A stretch of DNA of 64,000 nucleotides from Paraburkholderia kururiensis. Lineage in GTDB: Bacteria; Pseudomonadota; Gammaproteobacteria; Burkholderiales; Burkholderiaceae. The translations under genes were made by a program, and so were the position numbers. Shown in pieces: positions 1 through 7,825 of this stretch (positions within the stretch are counted from its first letter, which is position 1; every line of letters begins with the position of its first letter). The notes beneath the pieces are model-generated. The model had not been told where the DNA came from and searched no databases. It saw only the letters and a program-made list of their open reading frames with translations. The DNA lies in assembly GCF_034424375.1 (NCBI RefSeq), contig NZ_CP139965.1, forward strand, positions 4,650,001 through 4,714,000. The letters run 5' to 3'.

Positions 1-93
1 GAGCGTGAACTGCGCGAGCGCCAGCGAACCTGCCGGAGCGGCCTTGGCCGACGACGGGCTCAGAGTACTCGGAAGGGTCATTGCGTTGCTCAC
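1..93 (-). CDS. rpoH: RNA polymerase heat-shock sigma factor RpoH (sigma-32), N-terminal fragment
   Basis: Only the first 31 codons lie in the window; the gene runs off the left edge. Reading the minus strand from a GTG at 93 gives a start MSNAMTLPSTLSPSSAKA, rich in Ser, Pro and Ala, which resembles the N-terminus of Burkholderia RpoH. RpoH directs RNA polymerase to heat-shock promoters. GTG at 93 is preferred because AGGAG lies nine bases before it, whereas the internal ATG at 81 is too far from that site. A perfect CIRCE inverted repeat stands 56-82 bases upstream, as expected for a heat-shock gene under HrcA control. The conserved sigma domains are outside the window, so identity rests on this short N-terminus and the operator. 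Confidence 0.72.
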   Translation of the reverse strand, partial: MSNAMTLPSTLSPSSAKAAPAGSLALAQFTL

Positions 94-449
94 GGATGAG
101 AACTCCTGTGGGTTCTTGCAAAGTCAGACTTCGACTGTACGGTGCATGTTAGCACTCTGGTTTACCGAGTGCTAATTCTTGGATAGATTCCAGGGCCGGA
201 GGTTCCCGGAATGCTATCGAAATTCGTCTCTTAATAGTATGACGCCCAGCGGGCAGAATTGTCAGGCCGCGCGTAGAATTCTCGCGAAAGCCAGCAGCGC
301 CGCAAAAAGCGGTCGATTTTTCCGGAATTTGAAGGAGTTATTTGCTGCAAAGAGCGATGAGGGACGGGTTCGGTTTTTGCTACTCTGCTGGCCTATATTG
401 GGGCGGTCGCTCCTCGATCAAGATCAAAATCCGACTAACAGGGCGTTCG
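94..449. other. Intergenic region between rpoH and the PagL-like gene
   Basis: This 356-base divergent region holds the CIRCE element at 149-175 and the rpoH ribosome binding site. Beyond that I see no RNA gene or convincing small gene. A TATATT hexamer near 396-401 could be a -10 element for the rightward gene, but no matching -35 is seen. Confidence 0.5.
149..175 (-). promoter_or_regulatory. CIRCE operator (HrcA binding site) upstream of rpoH
   Basis: TTAGCACTC, nine bases, then GAGTGCTAA: a perfect match to the CIRCE consensus bound by the heat-shock repressor HrcA. It ends 56 bases before the rpoH start codon and most likely lies in the promoter or 5' leader of rpoH. It implies that the heat-shock sigma factor is itself under HrcA repression, linking the two heat-shock circuits. 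Confidence 0.9.
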
Positions 450-1013
450 ATGATCAGAGAAAACTGGGCGTGGCGCAGCCGGGTCGTAAAGGTCGTGCTG
501 GCGGCCGCGCTGGCAGGTCTGTCCGCCAGCGCGGCGGCGGACCAATTCGGTATCCAGGTGACGGGCGCGGTGGCCGATCACCATGTACGCAAGCTCGATC
601 TGGGGTTTGTCTGGGATCCGAACATCACGTGGTGGGAAATCGGCGGCTGGCACTTCACGGTGCTGGGCGAGGCCCATGCGGCGTGGTGGCATACCGACGA
701 AGGCAACGTACACAACAATATCGGCGAGTTCGGCGTGGGGCCGGTGCTTCGGTTCGTGAAGAGTTCGGGCTGGGTGCGGCCGTTCGTGGAAGCCGGCGTT
801 GGCGTGCGGTTGCTCACCAGTCCCACGATCTCGACCTCCTATACGCTTTCCACGGCCTTCCAGTTCGCCGACATGGTGGGCGTGGGTGCCCAGTTCGGCA
901 GCCATCAGCAGTACCAGGCCGGCTATCGCTTCCAGCACGTATCGAACGCCGGTATCAAAGAGCCCAATCCTGGTATAAATTTCAGCCAGCTATACCTGCA
1001 GTACAACTTCTGA
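450..1013 (+). CDS. pagL: PagL-like lipid A 3-O-deacylase (acyloxyacyl hydrolase family), outer membrane
   Basis: The 187-residue product has an N-terminal signal peptide (Arg-rich start, a hydrophobic run of Val/Leu/Ala, cleavage near SASAAA-DQ) followed by an amphipathic beta-strand pattern ending in YLQYNF, typical of a small outer-membrane beta-barrel with a terminal aromatic. The C-terminal motif RFQHVSNAG contains the H-x-S-N pair (His163, Ser165) that forms the active site of PagL, which removes the 3-O acyl chain of lipid A. In Pseudomonas PagL the third catalytic residue is a Glu 14 residues after the His; here that position appears to be Asn177. The ATG at 450 is chosen because it puts the signal peptide at the N-terminus; an in-frame ATG at 342 would add 36 residues with no signal character. 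Confidence 0.78.
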   Translation: MIRENWAWRSRVVKVVLAAALAGLSASAAADQFGIQVTGAVADHHVRKLDLGFVWDPNITWWEIGGWHFTVLGEAHAAWWHTDEGNVHNNIGEFGVGPVLRFVKSSGWVRPFVEAGVGVRLLTSPTISTSYTLSTAFQFADMVGVGAQFGSHQQYQAGYRFQHVSNAGIKEPNPGINFSQLYLQYNF

Positions 1014-1061
1014 ATCGTGGCTGCTCTCGCGCAGCCCGCCGATGCATAAGGGGCGCAAGCG

Positions 1062-1445
1062 ATGGCGGCAAAAGTGATCGAGGCGATTCGCGCACTTGAG
1101 CGCGACCGCTTTCGCGCGATGGTGGACGGCGACGGGCCGTTGCTGAGCGCGCTGCTCTCGGACAACGTGATTTACGTTCACACGAACGGCAAGCGCGAAA
1201 CGAAGCAGCAGTTCATCGACGCGATCACAGCGGGCCGCCGACGTTATCGCCAGATCGAGATCCAGTCGCAGGACGTGCTGCCTGTGGGTCGCGAGACCTG
1301 CGTGGTGAGCGGTCGCGCGCTCATCGAAATGGAAGCGAACAACGGCGCGCTGCTGTTTCCCATCGCGTACACGGCCATCCAGACGCAGGAAGACGGCCAG
1401 TGGCGCCTCGTTGCCTGGCAGGCCACGCGTTGCGCGATCGAATGA
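1062..1445 (+). CDS. SnoaL-like / NTF2-fold protein (DUF4440 type)
   Basis: A 127-residue soluble protein with the pattern of small NTF2-fold (SnoaL-like, DUF4440) proteins: an N-terminal helix (EAIRALERDRFRAMVDGD), a short strand-rich middle with NVIYVHTNGKRETKQQFID, and a C-terminal DGQWRLVAWQATR strand. In this superfamily the cone-shaped fold binds small ligands or catalyses isomerase- or cyclase-type reactions, but sequence alone does not give a substrate. An AAGGGG stretch lies about eight bases before the ATG. It follows the PagL-like gene by 48 bases in the same direction and is probably cotranscribed. No signal peptide or membrane segment is visible. Confidence 0.65.
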   Translation: MAAKVIEAIRALERDRFRAMVDGDGPLLSALLSDNVIYVHTNGKRETKQQFIDAITAGRRRYRQIEIQSQDVLPVGRETCVVSGRALIEMEANNGALLFPIAYTAIQTQEDGQWRLVAWQATRCAIE

Positions 1446-1479
1446 CGGCGCCGTTGCGGCGCCGCTTCTCGTTTCCTCT

Positions 1480-3168
1480 CTACGCTGCCGCGCGCCGGTC
1501 GATATCCGGCCACGCGGCACGGTTGACCGCGCTCACCACGGCGTCGGCCACGGCAGTCGCGGGGTCCTCGGCGACGCCTACGCCGTGGCGCACCGCCTGG
1601 CCGCCCACACGGCAGCCTACAAACACGGCTGTCCGGCCGTCCGCGGCACGCGCCGTTTCGTGAGACGTGATTTCCACGGTTTCGCCCGACGCGCCCGCCA
1701 TTGCCCGAACAATGGCCTGGGCATGGGCCTCGAGCGCGTGTGCGTCGTGCGCTGCCTGCTGCCCGCCGGCTGAAGCAGCCATCGGCGCGATGGGTACCAC
1801 CAGATCGCGCTCGTTCCAGCGCAGCTTGCCCGCGCTGATGCGGCGAGCCGGCCCTTGCGTTTCGAAGTATTCGCGGGCGAAGAGCGCGCAGATCGACTCG
1901 CCGGACATCTCCGCGCCCGACGAATCCGTGGCCGCCTGCACGGCGTGGCTGAACTCGATCTGCACGCGGCGCGGCAGCGTGAAGCCCATGCCGCGCTCGA
2001 GCAGCCAGGTGGCGCCGCCCTTACCCGACTGGCTGTTCACACGGATCACCGCATCGTAGCTGCGGCCCAGGTCCGCGGGATCGACGGGCAGGTACGGCAC
2101 TTCCCACACGGCATCCGGGCGCTGCTGCGCGAAGCCCTTGCGGATGGCGTCCTGATGCGAGCCGGAAAACGCCGTGAACACGAGGTCGCCGGCATACGGA
2201 TGGCGCGGGTGCACCGGAATCTGGTTGCAGCGCTCCACGACGCGGCGCACCGCGTCGATGTCCGAGAAATCGAGGCCGGGGTCGATGCCTTGCGTGTAGA
2301 GGTTCATGGCCAGCGTGACGAGATCGACGTTGCCCGTGCGCTCGCCGTTGCCGAAGAGGCACCCTTCGACGCGATCCGCGCCCGCCATCAGCGCGAGTTC
2401 GGCGGCCGCCACCGCCGTGCCGCGGTCGTTGTGGGGATGCACGGAGAGCACGATGCTGTCGCGGTAGGCGAGGTTGCGGTCCATCCACTCGATCTGGTCC
2501 GCGAACACGTTGGGCGTGGCTGCCTCCACGGTGGCAGGCAGGTTCACGATCATCTTGTGATCGCGCGTGGGGCGCCACGTTTGCGCCACCGCGTCGCACA
2601 CTTCACGCGCGAAGGTGAGTTCGGTCATGCTGAAGGTTTCGGGCGAGTACTGGTAGATCCAGTGCGTCTGCGGCCGGGCGTCGGCGTGAGCGCGGATCCG
2701 CTTCGTGCCCTCCACGGCGAGCGCCTTCACTTCGTCTTTCGACTGGTCGAACACGATCTTGCGGAACGACGGGCAAATCGCGTTGTACAGATGCACGATG
2801 GCGCGCGGCACGCCGTCGAGCGCCTCGAACGTGCGGGCGATCAGGTCTTCGCGCGACTGCACGAGCACTTCGATGGTGACGTCTTCAGGAATGCGCTTTT
2901 CGACGATCAGCTTGCGCACGAAATCGAAATCGGTCTGCGATGCCGAGGGGAAACCGACCTCGATCTCCTTGAAGCCGATGGCCACCAGCATTTCGAAGAA
3001 TTCGAGCTTCTGGTCAATGTTCATCGGCTCGATCAGCGACTGGTTGCCGTCGCGCAGATCGGTGCTCATCCAGATGGGCGCGCGTTCGATGGTGCGGGTG
3101 GGCCACTTGCGGCCGTTCAAACGGATGGCGGGGAAGGGACGGTATTTCTCGGCGGGTTGACGCAACAT
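1480..3168 (-). CDS. leuA: 2-isopropylmalate synthase
   Basis: Condenses acetyl-CoA with 2-oxoisovalerate in the first committed step of leucine biosynthesis. The 562-residue protein has the DRE-TIM-type start WMSTDLRDGNQSL (Arg39-Asp40 metal/substrate site), the metal-binding HPHNDRG motif, GNGERTGN, and a C-terminal Ala-rich allosteric domain. Its length and N-terminus place it in the long LeuA form seen in Burkholderia and actinobacteria rather than the roughly 515-residue E. coli form. The ATG at 3168 is chosen because GAGG lies eight bases before it; an ATG four codons upstream lacks a ribosome site. The upstream region carries a leucine leader peptide and alternative hairpins, so expression is probably controlled by leucyl-tRNA charging in addition to feedback inhibition. 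Confidence 0.95.
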   Translation of the reverse strand: MLRQPAEKYRPFPAIRLNGRKWPTRTIERAPIWMSTDLRDGNQSLIEPMNIDQKLEFFEMLVAIGFKEIEVGFPSASQTDFDFVRKLIVEKRIPEDVTIEVLVQSREDLIARTFEALDGVPRAIVHLYNAICPSFRKIVFDQSKDEVKALAVEGTKRIRAHADARPQTHWIYQYSPETFSMTELTFAREVCDAVAQTWRPTRDHKMIVNLPATVEAATPNVFADQIEWMDRNLAYRDSIVLSVHPHNDRGTAVAAAELALMAGADRVEGCLFGNGERTGNVDLVTLAMNLYTQGIDPGLDFSDIDAVRRVVERCNQIPVHPRHPYAGDLVFTAFSGSHQDAIRKGFAQQRPDAVWEVPYLPVDPADLGRSYDAVIRVNSQSGKGGATWLLERGMGFTLPRRVQIEFSHAVQAATDSSGAEMSGESICALFAREYFETQGPARRISAGKLRWNERDLVVPIAPMAASAGGQQAAHDAHALEAHAQAIVRAMAGASGETVEITSHETARAADGRTAVFVGCRVGGQAVRHGVGVAEDPATAVADAVVSAVNRAAWPDIDRRAAA

Positions 3169-3378
3169 GGCGAGCCTCATTCGTCGTGTCGTTGCGAGAG
3201 GCGGTGGGCATCGGGCGGCTGGCCGGTTGCTGCCGCTGCACGGTGCGCCTGAGGCGCGACGTGCATTTGACCCTCGCGATTCGCCCGCACGGTAAGCGGA
3301 CGAATACTGACGACTTACAGGTTGTAAAGGGAACTGCGATTTGGGGTGAAACGGAAACTACGGAAACTGCCGGGAGGA

Positions 3379-3432
3379 CCGCGCGTTGAAGAGGGCGCGC
3401 GGCGCTACGCCTTGCTTACGCTAGACGTAGCG
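3379..3432 (-). promoter_or_regulatory. Attenuator hairpins of leuA (regions 1-4)
   Basis: In transcript order: region 1 CGCTACG (3432-3426, within the leader peptide and covering Leu codons) pairs with region 2 CGTAGCG (3409-3403); directly adjoining region 3 CCGCGCG (3402-3396) pairs with region 4 CGCGCGG (3385-3379). A short alternative GGCG/CGCC pairing across regions 2 and 3 would exclude both. No strong U-tract follows region 4, so the final step may depend on Rho or another mechanism. Confidence 0.65.
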
Positions 3433-3490
3433 ATAGGGGCCGCGGTAGGCGGCCGAAGGTAATTCGGAGGGTGTTCGGAATGGAACGCAT
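3416..3490 (-). CDS. leuL: Leucine leader peptide of the leuA attenuator (24 residues)
   Basis: A 24-codon frame, MRSIPNTLRITFGRLPRPLS then LRLA and TAA. It has five leucine codons, four of them CTA, a rare leucine codon in a genome of this composition, and they cluster in the second half (residues 15, 19, 21, 23), as in amino-acid attenuators. No Shine-Dalgarno is present, but a promoter (TTGACA, 18 bases, TACATT) ends six bases before the ATG, so the transcript should begin at or next to the A of the start codon: a leaderless leader peptide. The hairpin that overlaps the CTA codons is described separately. Detected by eye; expression is not shown. Confidence 0.75.
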   Translation of the reverse strand: MRSIPNTLRITFGRLPRPLSLRLA

Positions 3491-3496
3491 TGGGCC

Positions 3497-3526
3497 AATG
3501 TATGCGAGACCAGCGGGCGCTGTCAA
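3497..3526 (-). promoter_or_regulatory. Sigma-70 promoter of the leuL-leuA transcript
   Basis: On the minus strand a consensus -35 TTGACA (3526-3521), an 18-base spacer and a -10 TACATT (3502-3497, four of six) predict transcription from about 3490, the A of the leader-peptide ATG. The -35 overlaps the TGA stop of the upstream YbiB-like gene. Confidence 0.7.
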
Positions 3527-4503
3527 CCGCCCAGCCGCTTCGCGATGCCGGCAATGACTTCGACCTGGCGCTGAATCGCGGGCGGCACGGGCGTTTCGCC
3601 ACGCATCACGGCTTCGATCCAGGCCGCGGTGGTAGCGGCATCGCGGGCTTCGGGCAATTCGGCCTGTGGTGCCTCGGGCGACGACCGTTCCGCTTCAACC
3701 AGCGTCTCGCAGACGCCGTCGTGCAGCCAGTCCACCTGGACCTGTCGACGCGTGTCCGCCACGGGTTCGCCTTCCGTGCCGCGCGCGAGCAGCGCGCCGC
3801 CGGTCGCCACGTCGGGATGTGAATTGAAGAGCGCCGTCAGACTTTCCCGATAAGGCGGGTGCGTGTAGTTGACGAGCCGCAGCCCCGGCGGCGCGAACGG
3901 CTGAAGGATTTTCACGAGCGTGTGCGTCGAGTTGCGCACGCCCATCCGACGGCGCAGCGCGAGCAGCCGGGCGAGCTTCGGCGCAAGCACTTCGATGGGC
4001 GTGAACGCAAGGCGACGCGAGGCCAACTGCGCTTCGGCGTCGTCGCGCGAGCGCGCCGCCTCGATGTCGAGCGCCGCGAAGATTTCCGCACTCGTGACCC
4101 GGCCGGGGTCCGTACTCACGCCGTGCACGAGCACCGGCACACCCTCGCGCGCGAGTAGCAAAGCGAGCAGGGGCACCAGGTTGGGCTGGCGCCGTGCGCC
4201 GTTGTAGCTGGGGATGGAGACCGCCGATACGGCGTGCGCGCCAGTGGCCACACGGATCGGTTCGAACGATGCATGAGCGGCGGCGAGCATGGCGGCGAGT
4301 TCGTCGGCGGTTTCGCCTTTCAGCCGGTAGGCGAGCAGGACGGCGCCGAGCTCGAGGTCCGACACCCGGCCGTCGAGCATCGCGGCGTAGAGCGCGCGCG
4401 TGTCTTCGGACGAAAGGGCGCGCGCACCGTGCGGTCCGCGGCCGATCTCCTTGATGAGGTGGGCACACGGAAACGGATCGGCAAGATTGGCTGGCTCGGT
4501 CAT
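3523..4503 (-). CDS. ybiB: YbiB/TrpD2-like protein of the anthranilate phosphoribosyltransferase fold
   Basis: A 326-residue protein with the two-domain fold of glycosyltransferase family 3: an N-terminal helical domain (LIKEIGRGPHGARALSSED, then DLELGAVLLAYRLKGETADELAAML) followed by an alpha/beta domain. The PRPP-binding GTGGD loop of true anthranilate phosphoribosyltransferase is replaced by PSYNGARRQPN, as in YbiB (TrpD2), a nucleic-acid-binding relative not thought to act in tryptophan synthesis. The ATG at 4503 matches the family N-terminus; a longer frame reaches 4710 but its extra residues are Arg/Ala-rich and unlike the family. It lies upstream of leuA in the same direction, with its stop codon inside the leu promoter. 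Confidence 0.8.
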   Translation of the reverse strand: MTEPANLADPFPCAHLIKEIGRGPHGARALSSEDTRALYAAMLDGRVSDLELGAVLLAYRLKGETADELAAMLAAAHASFEPIRVATGAHAVSAVSIPSYNGARRQPNLVPLLALLLAREGVPVLVHGVSTDPGRVTSAEIFAALDIEAARSRDDAEAQLASRRLAFTPIEVLAPKLARLLALRRRMGVRNSTHTLVKILQPFAPPGLRLVNYTHPPYRESLTALFNSHPDVATGGALLARGTEGEPVADTRRQVQVDWLHDGVCETLVEAERSSPEAPQAELPEARDAATTAAWIEAVMRGETPVPPAIQRQVEVIAGIAKRLGG

Positions 4504-4769
4504 GGCAAAGGCGGTGCGGGCCGGCGCTGGAGCGCTGGCGTGTCTCGGGCGGATTGAAACGGAATGGCGTTCAGTATCGCATGAGGCTGCCACGGACGAT
4601 CGTTCGCGCCCCGCGGCTCGCGCCTGTGCAAGCGATGCTCGCCGCAGTTTGCACGGCGTTGCCGGGCCCGCCTGCGAGGCGCCTTGCATTCCGGCGTGCG
4701 CAGGCGGCACACGCTACACTCATCGCTTTCTCGCCGCGCACGCGGCTTTCCAACAGGACGGAGAACGGA

Positions 4770-5468
4770 ATGACATACGTGTTTGCTCCGACGCCGGTCG
4801 TAGCGGTGCCGGTTGCGGGTTCCAGCGAGCTGTTCGCGGTGCGCCGCATCTACTGCGTGGGCCGCAATTACGAGGCGCACGCCCGCGAAATGGGCCACGA
4901 CCCGGAGCGCGAGCCGCCGTTCTTTTTCGGCAAGCCGGCCGACGCCGTGGTGTACGTCGCGCCCGGCGAAACGGGCGAGTTTCCGTATCCGTCGCTCTCG
5001 AAGAACGTGCATTTCGAGATGGAAATGGTGGCGGCCATCGGCAAGGCGGGCAAGGACATTCCGGCGGAGCGCGCGCTCGATCACGTGTACGGCTACGCGC
5101 TCGGCCTCGACATGACGCGCCGCGATCTGCAGGCCGAAGCGAAGAAGCTCGGTCGTCCGTGGGACACCGCGAAGGGCTTCGACCACTCCGCTCCCGTGGG
5201 TCACATCCATCCCGCGGCGAAGATCGGTCATCCGGCCAAAGGCGCGATCTGGCTCACCGTGAACGGCGAAGAAAAACAGCGCTCCGACATCTCGCAACTG
5301 ATCTGGCCGGTGGCCGACACCATCGCGTATCTCTCGACGCTGTTCGAACTTCAACCCGGCGATCTGATTTTCACGGGCACGCCGGAAGGCGTGGGCGCCA
5401 TCGTGCCCGGCGACGTGATGAAAGGCGGCGTGGACGGGCTCGGCGAATTCACGGTGCGCGTGGTCTGA
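4770..5468 (+). CDS. nagK: Fumarylacetoacetate hydrolase family protein, probably fumarylpyruvate hydrolase
   Basis: A 232-residue FAH-fold enzyme. RRIYCVGRNYEAHAREMG is the typical start, HFEMEMVAAIGK carries the metal-binding acidic pair, DMTRRDLQ follows, and GDLIFTGTPEGVG is the family C-terminal motif. FAH-fold enzymes hydrolyse C-C bonds of diketo acids using a divalent metal. The next gene, 27 bases downstream, is a zeta-class GST resembling maleylpyruvate isomerase, so the pair fits the last two steps of gentisate breakdown (maleylpyruvate to fumarylpyruvate to fumarate and pyruvate). No gentisate dioxygenase is in the window. GGAGAACGGA immediately before the ATG at 4770 supports the start. 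The homogentisate-type substrate remains possible. Confidence 0.82.
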   Translation: MTYVFAPTPVVAVPVAGSSELFAVRRIYCVGRNYEAHAREMGHDPEREPPFFFGKPADAVVYVAPGETGEFPYPSLSKNVHFEMEMVAAIGKAGKDIPAERALDHVYGYALGLDMTRRDLQAEAKKLGRPWDTAKGFDHSAPVGHIHPAAKIGHPAKGAIWLTVNGEEKQRSDISQLIWPVADTIAYLSTLFELQPGDLIFTGTPEGVGAIVPGDVMKGGVDGLGEFTVRVV

Positions 5469-5495
5469 GCTGTCGGCAGGGAGGAGACACAACAC

Positions 5496-6140
5496 ATGCA
5501 GCTCTACAGCTATTTTCGAAGCTCGGCGTCGTATCGCGTACGGATCGCGTTGAACCTGAAAGGCCTGTCCTACGATTACGTGCCGATTCATCTGCTGCGC
5601 GGCGGCGGCGAGCAGTTTTCGCCCCAGTATCGCAAGCTCAATCACGATGCGATCGTGCCCACGCTCGTAGACGACGGCCACGCGCTTCAACAGTCGCTCG
5701 CGATCGTCGAGTATCTCGAAGAGACGCATCCCACGCCGCCGCTCTTGCCCGCAACGGCCGTGGATCGCGCGCATGTGCGGTCCCTCGCGCTGCAGATCGC
5801 GTGCGAGATTCATCCGCTCAATAATCTGCGCGTGCTCAAGTATCTGAAGCACACCGTGGGTGTGACCGACGACGTGAAAGACGCGTGGTACCGGCACTGG
5901 GTGGAAGCGGGCTTCGAGACGCTCGAAGCGCGACTTGGGGGCGATGCCCGCACGGGCAAGCTGTGTTTCGGCGACTCGCCGACGCTTGCCGACGTCTGCC
6001 TCATCCCGCAGGTGTTCAACGCGCAGCGCTTCAAGGTGGATACCGCGCGCTTTCCGACGATCCAGCGCATCTACGACCACGCCGTGCAGCTCGATGCGTT
6101 CGAGCGCGCGGCGCCGGGGCGGCAGCCGGATTCGGAGTGA
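5496..6140 (+). CDS. maiA: Maleylpyruvate / maleylacetoacetate isomerase (zeta-class glutathione transferase)
   Basis: A 214-residue glutathione transferase. The N-terminal motif YFRSSASYRVRIALNLKG is the zeta-class SSxSxRVRIAL signature, with Ala where many members have Cys. QSLAIVEYLEE is the glutathione-contacting segment, and CEIHPLNNLRVLKYL and FGDSPTLADVCLIPQVFNA are the C-terminal family motifs. It catalyses glutathione-dependent cis-trans isomerisation of maleylpyruvate or maleylacetoacetate; pairing with the FAH-family gene 27 bases upstream favours gentisate or homogentisate catabolism. GGGAGGAGA precedes the ATG. An intrinsic terminator follows, shared with convergent ftsY. Confidence 0.88.
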   Translation: MQLYSYFRSSASYRVRIALNLKGLSYDYVPIHLLRGGGEQFSPQYRKLNHDAIVPTLVDDGHALQQSLAIVEYLEETHPTPPLLPATAVDRAHVRSLALQIACEIHPLNNLRVLKYLKHTVGVTDDVKDAWYRHWVEAGFETLEARLGGDARTGKLCFGDSPTLADVCLIPQVFNAQRFKVDTARFPTIQRIYDHAVQLDAFERAAPGRQPDSE

Positions 6141-6190
6141 TCGAGGTTCGCGCGGCACGCGAGCTGATTGCGTCGCGCGGCGCAGCAATG

Positions 6191-6235
6191 AAAAAGGGGC
6201 GGCCGCTCAGATGGGGACGCCCCTTTTGTTTTGCA
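6191..6235 (+). terminator. Bidirectional intrinsic terminator between maiA and ftsY
   Basis: AAAAAGGGGCG pairs with CGCCCCTTTTGTTTT across a loop of about 17 bases. With an A-run on the left and a T-run on the right it can end transcripts from both convergent genes. Confidence 0.85.
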
Positions 6236-6252
6236 TCCGGCGATGCGAAGCG

Positions 6253-7602
6253 TTACGCGCCCAGTAGCGCGTCGGCGAACTCCTCGGCACTGAACGGCTG
6301 CAAATCTTCCACCTTTTCGCCCACACCGATGAAGTACACCGGCACCGGCCGCTGACGCGCGATCGCGGCGAGAATGCCGCCCTTCGCCGTGCCGTCGAGC
6401 TTCGTGACGATGAGGCCGGTGAGGCCCAGCGCGTCGTCGAAGGCTTTCACCTGGGCGAGCGCGTTCTGACCGGTGTTGGCGTCGATCACGAGCAGCACTT
6501 CGTGCGGTGCGCCGTCGAGCGCCTTGCCGATCACGCGCTTCACCTTGCGCAACTCCTCCATGAGGTGAAGCTGGGTGGGCAGGCGGCCGGCCGTGTCGGC
6601 CATCAGCACGTCGACCTTGCGGGCGCGCGCGGCGCCCACCGCGTCGAAGATCACGGCGGCCGGGTCACCGCTTTCCTGCGACACCACCGTCACGTTGTTG
6701 CGCTCGCCCCAGATGGCGAGTTGCTCGCGCGCGGCGGCGCGGAACGTGTCGCCGGCCGCGAGCAGCACCGACTGATTGAAACGCTGCAGATGCTTGGCGA
6801 GCTTGCCGATGCTCGTGGTTTTGCCCGCACCGTTCACGCCGGCAATCATCATGACGAGCGGCTGCGCGCGACCGAGCACGAGCGATTTTTCGAGCGGCTT
6901 CAGCAGATCGACCAGCAGGCCCCGCAGCGCAGTCTTCACCTGCTGTGCGTCGGTGAGCCGGCCCGTACGGACCTTCTCGCGCAGCGATTCGAGCAGGAAC
7001 TCCGTGGCTTCAACGCCTGCGTCGGACATCAGCAGCGCGGTTTCCAGCTCTTCGTACAGGTCTTCGTCGATCCTGGTGGCGACGAAGATGCCTGCAATGT
7101 TCGAGCTGGTTTTGGACAGACCGCTTCGGAGCCGCGAGAGCCACGACTTCTTCGCTTCGGGTTCCGGCGCGGGCGGCGGAACGATTTCGACTGTTTCGAC
7201 CGATTCGTCGTCGGCCTGGCCGGTTGGGGGAGCGTAGGCGACCTGTGGTGCAGCGGCTTGAGCTGCGGACGATGGCGCCACGGCTGGATCTGTCGTGACC
7301 GGCCTTGCCGCGACCGTCGGCGGCGTGACGGCGGGTTGCGCGGATGCGGGCGAAGGCGCCGGGATGTCGGCGGCGGGTCGCTGTTGAGGTGGTGATGCTT
7401 CAGGCTCGCGTGCGGATGGCGCCGGTGCCGCGGCTGGCGTTACGCGAGCGGCTGCCTCCAGCGGCGGCGGCGTGGTTTCCGCGACGGCGGCCGGCTGCTG
7501 CGCTGGTTCACTTTGAACCTCGGCCGGAGTCTCGGCCTGCGCATCGGCGGGCGCGCCTTCGGCGGCTTTCGATCCTCTGAATCGCTTGAAAAAACTGAAC
7601 AT
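6253..7602 (-). CDS. ftsY: Signal recognition particle receptor FtsY
   Basis: The 449-residue SRP receptor GTPase docks SRP-ribosome complexes at the inner membrane. It starts MFSFFKRFRG, a basic membrane-targeting helix, followed by a Pro/Ala/Glu-rich A domain to about residue 150, then the N domain and the G domain. GTPase motifs are visible: GVNGAGKT (255-262), DTFRAAA (285-291), DTAGR (336-340) and a later TKLDGTAKGG. The low-complexity A domain is typical of Burkholderia FtsY. The gene is divergent from rsmD across 223 bases in which no further gene is seen, and convergent with maiA. Confidence 0.96.
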   Translation of the reverse strand: MFSFFKRFRGSKAAEGAPADAQAETPAEVQSEPAQQPAAVAETTPPPLEAAARVTPAAAPAPSAREPEASPPQQRPAADIPAPSPASAQPAVTPPTVAARPVTTDPAVAPSSAAQAAAPQVAYAPPTGQADDESVETVEIVPPPAPEPEAKKSWLSRLRSGLSKTSSNIAGIFVATRIDEDLYEELETALLMSDAGVEATEFLLESLREKVRTGRLTDAQQVKTALRGLLVDLLKPLEKSLVLGRAQPLVMMIAGVNGAGKTTSIGKLAKHLQRFNQSVLLAAGDTFRAAAREQLAIWGERNNVTVVSQESGDPAAVIFDAVGAARARKVDVLMADTAGRLPTQLHLMEELRKVKRVIGKALDGAPHEVLLVIDANTGQNALAQVKAFDDALGLTGLIVTKLDGTAKGGILAAIARQRPVPVYFIGVGEKVEDLQPFSAEEFADALLGA

Positions 7603-7825
7603 GATTTGGCGTGTCTGGTGCGAGGCCGACGCACCGTGTCCGACCCTTGGGCGGCAACGACTGGCGTGGCAGGTGCGGGATGCGCGAATGCGGAACGTGC
7701 AAACGCGCCATTTTATCAGGCGGCATCCGGCCTCGTTGCGGCGCGGTGGTCACGTACCGGGCTGCGTCTGCCGGGAAGGCCTGTGGTAACGTTGGCGCTC
7801 CGGCACCTTATCGCTCATCACCTGT

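Noticed and set aside
3186..3389. 67-codon plus-strand frame in the leuA upstream region
   Set aside because: No ribosome site or family resemblance; it lies antisense to the leuA leader and attenuator.
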